Below are positions 7,101 to 14,493 of a stretch of DNA of 17,500 bases, piece after piece (the stretch's first letter is position 1; the number at the start of each line of letters is the position of its first letter). The position numbers and the translations under genes are program-made. This stretch comes from Symbiodinium natans. Lineage: Eukaryota > Sar > Dinophyceae > Suessiales > Symbiodiniaceae. Under the pieces are notes generated by a model. It ran no database searches, was not told the DNA's origin, and saw only the letters and a list, made by a program, of their open reading frames with translations. The stretch lies in NCBI GenBank assembly GCA_905221605.1, contig CAJNDS010000630.1:55001-72500 (forward strand). Direction: 5' to 3'.

Positions 7101-9280
7101 CTAAGCTCTAAGCCCTCGTAAGGTCCTTGTTGTTGCCATATCAATATGTTGTCCTCCCCCCAGGGCTCCAAGGAGGGGATGCCTACGCCAGCAAGTACAG
7201 TAAGGGTTTAGGGTTTAGGGTTTGGGGTTTTGGGTTTTGGGTTTAGGGTTTGGGGTTTAGGGTTTAGGGTTGAGGGTTGTGGGTTGAGGGTTGAGGGTTG
7301 AGGGTGATCCCCGTTATCCAGGGCAGGCGTTTTTGGAGGCAGTTTGGAGTCTGGAGTTGTTGAGTTAGGGCTTCTGTGGCTTCAATTAGGTTTTGTAACA
7401 GCCTCATCGGCTGCAGGTCTAGGGTTTAGAGTTTCGATTGTTATTGAGGACTTCTGGTGCTGCTTGCGGGCTTCCAGGTTGTTGTAGGGTTGTTGACACT
7501 CTGATTGTAGTTAGGGTTTGGAGTTTTCAGGGTTTGTTAGGGACTTCAGGACTTTTAGGGTTTAGGGTTTAGGGTTTAGGGTTTAGGGTTTAGGGTTTAG
7601 GGTTTAGGGTTTAGGGTTTAGGGTTTAGGGTTTGGGGTTTAGGGTTTAGGGTTTGGGGTTTGGGTTGGGGTTTGGGTTTGGGGTTTGGGGTTTAGGGTTT
7701 AGGGTTTAGGGTTTAGGGTTTAGGGTTTAGGGTTTAGGGTTTAGGGTTTAGGGTTTAGGGTTTAGGGTTTAGGGGCTTTCGGGGCTTCATTCGCGGTTCA
7801 GGGACACTCTGCGCGAGGGGCGGGCTGCTTTTGACTCGCAGTGCACAATAGGTTGAGATGCGTTCGCACAACCTAACAACAAGCTGATTCTGAGTAGTTC
7901 TCTAAATTAGGGTGCCTCTGGCCAGGGTCCTTGATTACAAGATGCCATAACCCTAGAACCCTACACCCCTACACCCCCTACACCCCTACACCCCTACACC
8001 CCTACACCCCTACACCCCTACACCCCTACACCCCTACACCCCTACACCCCCTACGCCCCCTACGCCCCCTACGCCCCTAAACGCTAAACCCTAAACCCCA
8101 AACCCTAAACCCGAAACCCTAAACCCTAAACCCCAAACCCTAATTCAGAGAACTACCTTTTCTGGCCTGGAGGTGGATCCACCGCTAGCTGCGGTCCGGC
8201 TCACAGGCAAGGCTGTGAGGCGGGATCTAGGGTTTAGGGGTTTAGGGCTTAGGGTTTAGGGTTTAGGGTTTAGGGTTTAGGGTTTAGAGTTTAGGGTTTA
8301 GGGTGTAGGGACCCTTCAGGCCTTTTTAGGAGCCTCAGGGCTCTATGAGTCGAGGTGGAACTCCAGGGCTCTTGTGCAGGGAGGTCTCACAGATTGGTCC
8401 ACGAAACATCCTTTGAGGATGTGTAGAGCTGAGCATTCGGCGAAGACGTGAATCAAGGGACTAAAGGAGGGACCCTTCTAAGGGACCATAGGGACCATTT
8501 AGGGGGCTATTTAGGTACATAGGGACTATATATATATATATATATCTGTCTATATATATATATATACATACATAGGTTGTATATGGCTTATGTATGGAAG
8601 AAAAACTAAGCGTGTCCCTTCTAGGGGTCCCTCCCTACACCCCTTACCATGAAGAAATTCGGCACTTGTTGGCGGCCGGGATGTCGAAACAAGCGTGAGG
8701 GCCCATGCTTTTGCACAGACATCTGCCGTGCTCGGTTTGGGTATTTCGCGAAGGGCCCCTTGTTGGGTATCGCAGGGAAACAAAACGCTGAACCCGACCT
8801 GCGTCATGTAGCTACCCAACCCCCTGGAGGAGATCTGTTGGAATATGACTATGCATATATATATATATATTATACATACATATATACATACATATATATA
8901 TATATATATTATTTATGTATATATATATATATATACGTTTTATATACATATAACATTAAACGTGATTCTCCTCTCCCTCCCAGGGGTCTGGGTATGAACT
9001 GCTGCAGGGGACCTTTGGCTCTCTTAGGCAAAACGCTGCACGTCCGTCACCTTGGCTGTGGCCAGGAGCGTGATCTGATCGTCAATCCTTGGAGAAGGCA
9101 GCATGGAAATGAGGGGATGAGGGTACCCTACATCATCCCTTAATGTATATATATATATGTGTATATATATATATCTCCTAAGGTCCCCGAAGTCCCTTCA
9201 AATTCGGATTTTTTCTCTGGGTACCTTGTTACAAAACCGGCCCTGATTCGGGGTGCGCTCCACATACTTGAGCCGGTCAT
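4197..9280 (-). CDS. Reconstructed 17-exon gene, unknown protein of about 291 residues
   Basis: Exons in order: 9280-9225, 9087-9040, 8798-8709, 8428-8370, 8212-8167, 7872-7829, 7470-7415, 7350-7329, 7182-7114, 6453-6410, 5977-5951, 5646-5606, 5251-5207, 4933-4900, 4687-4615, 4447-4398, 4268-4197. The total divides by three, starts ATG (in-frame alternative at 9265) and ends TGA at 4197-4199. All introns read GC-AG except the first (GT-AG). Fragments: IPSLEPWGEDNILIWQQQ, QDWALEKICFAAC, FKWLAHAVMGAACP, DEMPQSDEEVFGCLESCG, AEVADIYGPQREIENFARML. It is Cys-rich in the middle, with no signal peptide or clear membrane span. I do not recognise the family. The exons from 7182 down to 4197 are the firmest; those above are chosen mainly by phase and GC donors and individual ends may be wrong. 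Confidence 0.55.
4269..4397 (-). mobile_element. Intron made of one palindromic element (introner candidate)
   Basis: Inverted repeat at 4269-4392: CTGGTTCTTAGTAG at 4269-4282 and its complement at 4379-4392, imperfect pairing continuing through GGTACC to a (TA)n centre. The proposed intron between ...THEAFKPR and AEVADIYG... runs 4397-4269 (GCTTGCTGG...AACCAG), just five bases longer than the element. The element thus supplies the acceptor. Confidence 0.7.
4496..4605 (-). repeat. CCCTAAA/CCCTGAA/CCCTACA tract
   Basis: Variant-rich left end; intron 4448-4614. Confidence 0.93.
4721..4838 (+). repeat. (TTTAGGG)n tract ending in TTCAGGG units
   Basis: Intron 4688-4899. Confidence 0.95.
4946..5108 (+). 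repeat. TTTGGGG/TTTAGGG mixed tract
   Basis: Dominated by the TTTGGGG variant; intron 4934-5206. Confidence 0.93.
5331..5405 (+). repeat. (TTTAGGG)n tract
   Basis: Intron 5252-5605. Confidence 0.93.
5519..5542. repeat. G24 run
   Basis: Sits just before an opposite-strand CCCTAAA tract (5550-5586). Confidence 0.95.
5550..5586 (-). repeat. Short (CCCTAAA)n tract
   Basis: Converges with the TTTAGGG tract 5331-5405 across a G24 run in the same intron. Confidence 0.9.
5665..5909 (+). repeat. Long TTTAGGG tract with GCTTAGG and TTCAGGG blocks
   Basis: Variants are clustered in blocks, as expected if the tract grew by local slippage; intron 5647-5950. Confidence 0.95.
6024..6056 (-). repeat. Short (CCCTAAA)n tract
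   Basis: Same intron (5978-6409) as the TTTAGGG tract 6249-6357, opposite direction. Confidence 0.9.
6249..6357 (+). repeat. (TTTAGGG)n tract with TTTAGGC units
   Basis: Intron 5978-6409. Confidence 0.95.
6495..6562 (+). repeat. Degenerate TTTAGGG/TTTCGGG tract
   Basis: Intron 6454-7113, close to its acceptor end on the gene strand. Confidence 0.85.
6809..6920. repeat. GAT/GAC trinucleotide microsatellite
   Basis: Runs of GATGATGGT with a GACGACGACGAA interruption. Read as protein it would be poly-Asp (+) or poly-Ser/Ile (-). It lies in a proposed intron with no conserved partner frame. Confidence 0.93.
7060..7112 (-). repeat. CCCTAAA tract with drifted units
   Basis: Ends at the GC donor of the exon 7182-7114. 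Confidence 0.88.
7202..7304 (+). repeat. TTTAGGG then TTGAGGG tract
   Basis: Intron 7183-7328. Confidence 0.93.
7556..7774 (+). repeat. Long (TTTAGGG)n tract
   Basis: About thirty units with a TTTGGGG block in the middle; intron 7471-7828. Confidence 0.96.
7951..8144 (-). repeat. CCCCTACA octamer array passing into CCCTAAA
   Basis: About ten CCCCTACA units (7963-8047), three CCCCCTACG nonamers, then ordinary CCCTAAA/CCCCAAA. Intron 7873-8166. Confidence 0.93.
8228..8307 (+). repeat. (TTTAGGG)n tract
   Basis: Intron 8213-8369. Confidence 0.94.
8466..8634. repeat. AT-cored inverted repeat
   Basis: Arms GGAGGGACCCTTCTAAGGGAC (8466 onward) and the complement of GTCCCTTCTAGGGGTCCCTCC (8613-8634) pair with few mismatches; the core is (TA)n with a TACATACATA flank. 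Lies in intron 8429-8708. Confidence 0.7.
8820..8986. repeat. AT-cored inverted repeat
   Basis: CCCCTGG at 8821 and CCAGGGG at 8980-8986 flank GGAGAT/TCTCC-like arms and a long (TA)n/TACATA core. Occupies most of intron 8799-9039. Confidence 0.6.
9120..9225. repeat. AT-cored element with GGTACC ends
   Basis: GGGTACCC at 9122 and GGGTACC near 9220 bracket a (TA)n core; arm pairing is weak. Lies in intron 9088-9224. Confidence 0.4.
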
Positions 9281-9610
9281 GTGCTGTATGCACGGTGGAA
9301 GCAAGATGCTTCACTGCGTGCTATCGGACAGGCGCGCAGAGGCAACAGAAGCTCCCAGGAGCTTCGGATGCTCCATCTCTTTCCATCTCCAAACTAGAAA
9401 CTGGGGTGGGGGCTAATCTTGAATAAGGTAACCCTGTGGCTAACCTGTCGGGAAAAACCCTACGTTGCGAGCAGGGATTCCATGGTGCAGGATGTGAGGA
9501 ACCCAAAGCTGCAGTTCAACAGCCACTGAACCTTGAAGCTTCCGAGAAGACTCCACCCTAAACCCTCGAACCAAATCCAGTGCACCCTTGAACTACATGA
9601 GGATCTCCCT

Positions 9611-9780
9611 TACACCCCAAACCCTAAACCCCAAACCCCACACCCCACACCCCACACCCCAAACCCCAAACCCCCAACCCCAAACCCTGACTAAACCCTA
9701 TACCCTAAACCCTAAACCAACGAGTCTCTTGTCAAAGGGTCACTCCAACCTTAAACCCTATACCCCCTAAACTGCCTGAA
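9611..9780 (-). repeat. CCCCAAA/CCCCACA degenerate tract, intergenic
   Basis: Mixed CCCTAAA, CCCCAAA and CCCCACA units with gaps. Confidence 0.88.
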
Positions 9781-9854
9781 CCCAAAACTAAACCCCAAAT
9801 CTTGGGGTGTTCAGGGTTGAGGGTTTAGGGTTTAGGCATTCTCGGGGGTACTAT

Positions 9855-9901
9855 AATCCCTATTAAGGACTGTTGGCTAGCATCAGGGGGAACATCCCAA
9901 C
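9855..9901 (+). repeat. Dispersed ~46-bp repeat, copy 1
   Basis: Matches the complement of 11170-11211, including the shared 20-mer ATCAGGGGGAACATCCCAAC. Confidence 0.8.
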
Positions 9902-10030
9902 CCAAATCCCAAACCCGCTAAACCCTTAAACTCCCTTAAGCCTTAAACCCTCAACCCGAAGCCCCTTACCCTTACCCCCTTAACCCCTAAACCCCAAACC
10001 CCAAAATGCCCCAACATTATCCCCCAAATG
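9898..10030 (-). repeat. Degenerate C/A-rich repeat
   Basis: CCCAAA, CCCTTAA and ATGCCCCAA words, probably a decayed telomere-like tract. Confidence 0.7.
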
Positions 10031-10175
10031 CCCCAAAATACCCCCCAGAATGCCGCACAAATACCCTGGCCAGCCGAGAGTCATCCTCCTGGCAGGCCTG
10101 TTCTGTGATGGTCGGCTCGGCCGCCGGGCGATGATCTCCGCGGTCTCAAGAGCACCTGTGCATTGAGATCGGGAA

Positions 10176-10380
10176 TTCGAGGGTTTAGGGTTTAGGGTTT
10201 AGGGTTTAGGGTTTAGGGTTTAGGGTTTAGGGTTTAGGGTTTAGGGTTTAGGGTTTAGGGTTTAGGGTTTAGGGTTTCGGGTTTCGGGTTTAGGGTTTAG
10301 GGTTTAGGGTTTAGGGTTTAGGGTTTAGGGTTTAGGGCTTAGGCCCTAAACCCTAAACCCTAAACCCTAAACCCTAAACC
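10176..10380. repeat. Head-to-head telomeric junction
   Basis: About 23 TTTAGGG units (10176-10340) run straight into CCCTAAA units (10344-10380) across TTAGGGCTTAGGCCCTAA with no spacer. The two G-rich strands point at each other, the layout of a fused chromosome end or of a foldback inversion. It lies downstream of the channel stop. Confidence 0.93.
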
Positions 10381-10614
10381 ACGAACCCAATGACATACGA
10401 ACGTTGCAGACTGGCAAGTAGAGCCAAACCCGAAACCATGTACCCGGCAAGATACTGGACCAACTTCCCAACCGAAACTAACCCTGAAGGGTTTAGGGCT
10501 TAGGTACTTGGGGTTGTGAAGTTGACCTTGAACATCAAGTCCAACACACAGAAACCGCACAGGTCTAAATCTATGCACTCTCTTGTAACACCCCTCCTCC
10601 AGCCAGACCGATTT

Positions 10615-10664
10615 TGTCTAAACCCTAAACTCTAAACCCTAAACCCTAAACCCTGAACCCTAAA
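10615..10664 (-). repeat. Short (CCCTAAA)n tract, intergenic
   Basis: Downstream of the channel stop, with CCCTGAA variants. Confidence 0.9.
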
Positions 10665-10750
10665 ACTTGCCCGTGATAGAAATAGGGTTTCTAGTCTGGG
10701 GGGTTGGGGGGCGAGGGGGGGTGCCGAGGGCGGAGGGGGGCTAGCTGCTT

Positions 10751-10838
10751 CTACCCACAGGCGCCCATCATGGCTTTGATCTGCTCCTCCAGCCGTCTGA
10801 CATTCTTCTCCTTCACTGTGGATCCATGCTTGAAAGTT
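10751..10838 (-). CDS. Channel last exon: C-terminal tail and stop
   Basis: Encodes [12 protein letters not shown], then [16 protein letters not shown] and TAG. This is a short basic, coiled-coil-like tail as expected after the EF-hands. The acceptor GTACACAG lies at the very edge of the inverted-repeat element 10843-10934. Confidence 0.88.
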
Positions 10839-13800
10839 CTGTGTACTTATTAACCCGCATTAGAACTGTACTTATAAGCCCCCTGAGTCCCCTCAGTAGG
10901 TTACAAGTAGATATATAATTGTAGTTATAAGTACCAAGTAGAGGCTTCTGGGTGTGGCATGGGTGGAGCAGGCAAGGACAAGCTTGTTTGTGCACAGCGC
11001 TTCGGCAGCATTCAACATATCTTATTTTCTGAAATGTCCTGAGCCCCCCCCCCCCCCTCCCCCACCAAAATACCAAAGCCCAACAACCATAAACCCAACA
11101 AAAAACCCTAAAACCTTAAACCCAAACCCATCAAACCTCGTTACAAAGCCATAAGCACGGAACTCATAAGTTGGGATGTTCCCCCTGATACTAACACTCC
11201 TTTATAGGGATGATCATAGGGGGCCATGAGCCTCCAAAAACACCCTGGACTGATGCTTCAACATTACATCCCCCGAGGCCTGGACCGAATCTTCTACTCT
11301 CCGAATTGGGTTCAGGGTTCAGGGTTCAGGGTTAGGGTTTAGGGTTCAGAGCTTAGGGTTTAGGGTTTAGGATTTAGCGTTTAGAGGGTTGACAAGGCTG
11401 ACAAGGTTTATAAGGCTGGGGCCCAAGAAACCACATGACATGAGGATGCTACGAAGAGGGTTTGCAGAATCCCCCTTACAGGGGCCCTGAAACCGCAATA
11501 GCAGGATCCTTATGTTTATGTGGTGCTTTGGCCCCTGGTATAAGGCTTGTAAGCTTTTAGGGGCCCTAACCCCGAAACCCTAAGCCCTAAACCCCTAAAC
11601 CTCCAAACCCTAAACCCTAAACCCATGCCGGGTCTCCATCATGATCTGATCGATGGCTCGAGCCGGACCCTTACATCTGAGGATGCCATCGATGAAGTCT
11701 GCACACGTAATTTGCCCATCACCTGGATGAAGGGGTTCAGGGTTTAGGGTTTAGGGTTTAGGGTTTAGGGTTTAGGGTTTAGGGGTTAGGGGTTAGGGGT
11801 TAGAGGGGTTAGAGGGGTTAGGGGTTGAGGTGTGGGCCTTTGGGGTTTCGAGCTTCATCACCTAGATCACGGTGTTTAGGACATTTCAGAGGGACCCAAG
11901 ATGTTCTCCGCGTCTTAAGTTAGACATGCTGGCTGAGGGAATCCGCGCACCGGATGGGGCCAACTGGCCCCAAGAATCCGGGAAACCCGTAAGCCCTTAA
12001 CCCCTGACCCTAAATCCTAAACCCTAAATCCTAAACCCCTAAACCCCTGACCCTAAAACCCTCAACCCTAAACCCTAAATCCTAAACCCCTAAACCCTAA
12101 ACCCTAAACCCTAAACCCTAAACCCTAAACCCCATACCTTAAACCCTAAACCCCTAGCCCCTAAACATCAGGATCGGGCCACAAACATCAAGTCCGCTAC
12201 GTGAGCGAAGGGTTTCGGGCAAGGCAGGTGACAGCTGGGTTTGGGGTTTAGGGTTTAGGGTTTAGGGGTTAGGGGTTAGGGTTTAGGGCTTAGGGCTTAG
12301 GGCTTAGGGCTTGGGGCTTAGGGCTTAGGGCTTAGGGCTTCGGGCTTCGGGCTTCGGGCTTATGCATCCCAGCCACTGTTAGCCAGCAAGTGGAAGAGGG
12401 CGGAGGACTGCATCACGTCGATCTCTAGCGTCTCCAAATACCTGGGTGCTTTTGGGGTTTTGCGACCCGCCGACCCGCTGACAGCTACACTTCTATGGGT
12501 CGTATACTAATTCCTACACCCTAAACCCTAAACCCCAAACCCCAAACCCCAAACCCCAAACCCCAAACCCCAAACCCCAAACCCTAAACCCCAAACCCTA
12601 AACCCTCGACCCAAACCCCAAACCCTAGACCCCAAACCCTAAGCCCCAACCCGCCAAACCCAGAGGCCCAACCCGCCAAACCCTTAACCCTGGACCCCAA
12701 ACCCCAAACCTAAATTTTAAACCCCAAACCCTAAACCCTAAGCCCTAAACCCTAAACCCTAAATCCTAAACCCTAAATCCTAAACCCTAAACCCTAAACC
12801 CTAAACCCTAAACCCTAAACCCTAAACCCTAAACCCTAAACCCTAAACCCAGTTGCGTCGTCACCCTCGAGTCCATGAACAACTCGTTGAGCTCATCCTC
12901 GTCGATCAAGCCATCCTGACTCTCCTTGAGTTTCGAAAAGCTTAGGGGCTGTTTAGGGTTTAGGGTTTAGGGTTTAGGGTTTAGGGTTTAGGGTTTAGGG
13001 TTTAGGGTTTAGGGTTTAGGGTTTAGGGTTTAGGGTTTAGGGTTTAGGGGCTGTTTAGGGTTTAGGGTTTAGGGTTTAGGGTTTAGGGTTTAGGGTTTAG
13101 GGTTTAGGGTTTAGGGTTTAGGGTTTAGGGTTTAGGGTTTAGGTGTTTAGGGTTTAGGGTTTAGGGTTTAGGGTTTAGGGTTTAGGGTTTAGGGTTTAGG
13201 GTTTAGGGTTTAGGGTTTAGGGTTTAGGATTTAGGGTTTAGGGTTTAGGATTTAGGGTTTAGGGTTTGGGGTTTGGGGTTTAGGGGTTAGGGGTCAGGGT
13301 TTAGGGCGCTTTCGGGCTTCGGGCTTTTAGGGCTGAATCGGGGTTGCTTGTATTTTGAGAGCCCTGTGCTCAGAGTACTCTTAGTCGTGCTCGCAGCAGA
13401 ATACCCGGAAGACCACCCTGCAGCTTCTTCACTGGTTTAGGGTTTAGGGTTTAGGGTTTAGGGTTTAGGGTTTAGGGTTTAGGGTTTAGGGTTTAGGGTT
13501 TAGGGTTTAGGGTTTAGGGTTTAGGGTTTAGGGTTCAAGGACCTCACCCTCGAATACTTTCAGCTGCGTCCGGTGTGCGTCAATAGCGTTGAAGATGGCC
13601 TCGAGCTTGTGAATATAGGTGGCCTTTCGTCGCAGACCTGTTTGCGCAGAGTGTCTTAGGGTAGTTACATGGTCCCTTAGTATGGGCCCTGAAACAGGGG
13701 CCCTTAGATATCCCTCATATACCCTATACAACCCAAGGGCCCATACATCAAGGGCCCATGTAATTACCCTTAGAAAGTGTGGGGAAGCGGACGCCGAGGG

Positions 13801-14451
13801 GTACAGAATCGGAGCCCCCCACGTGTATGCGTACAGAGGCTGGGTCGAGGGCTTGTTGGGAGACCCTAAACCCTAGCCCCTAGCCCCCAAACCCTGAACC
13901 ATAACCCGAACCCTAAACCCGGCCTTCTTGCACCATGAGCTCGGCATCGTTATTGGCAGCCTCAAGGGTCTCGCGCAAAAAGATGGCGGTGATCACTCGA
14001 ATGACCTTGGGGGGGGGGGGGGGGGGGGTTTGTGTTCGTTCTGAGGGTTGCGTTTGAAAGGTTTAGGGCAGGATTTAGGGTTTAGGGTTTAAGGTCTAGG
14101 GTTTAGGGTCTAGGGGTGCATGGAGGCAGTTCCTCAACTGTGGCCCCCAACCTGAAACGTCGAAAGACATTTTGGGGTCAAAAGGAGATTTTGTAATTCA
14201 GGAGATGATGGGGTCTGTCAGAAGCTCCTCTTTTGGACTACCCTCATTTTCCTTCCTTATACAAAGCTGTATAGCCCGAATAACACACTGAGCGCACATT
14301 GCATTAGCAGCACAAAAGCAGTAGATATACCTATATATGTATACGTACACACACATCAACAAATATAGATATGAAGATACAGAAGAAGGTTAAATACAAA
14401 GATAAAACATGAATATGAAAAGATATACATAAACAAACGAATAAACACATG

Positions 14452-14493
<42 letters not shown>

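Larger units (their letters stand above)
9281..10750. other. Intergenic region between channel stop and next gene
   Basis: Contains degenerate CCCCAAA/CCCTAAA repeats (9600-9780, 9898-10030), a head-to-head telomeric junction (about 10343) and a G-rich patch (10691-10740). Islands at 9421-9560 and 10065-10175 have open minus-strand frames (for example TITEQACQEDDSRLARVF near 10.1 kb) but no recognisable domain and no certain splice partners, so they are not called as exons. Confidence 0.45.

Noticed and set aside
7174-7200. Plus-strand exon LQGGDAYASKY with good acceptor and GTAAGG donor
   Set aside because: The same bases code IPSLEPWGEDNIL on the minus strand, in phase with the neighbouring exons; plus-strand partners do not chain cleanly.
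8649-9143. 164-residue plus-strand open frame
   Set aside because: Runs through an AT microsatellite (poly Tyr-Ile); minus-strand frames here have better splice signals and phase.
9267-9274. GGCTCAAG on the minus strand next to an ATG, like a relic dinoflagellate spliced leader
   Set aside because: Only eight bases match, and an in-frame ATG upstream (9280) makes these bases coding.
12171-12237. Minus-strand [12 protein letters not shown] frame resembling the end of an EF-hand
   Set aside because: The real EF-hand 2 continuation is at 11722-11629 with exact phase and motifs; this island is intronic.
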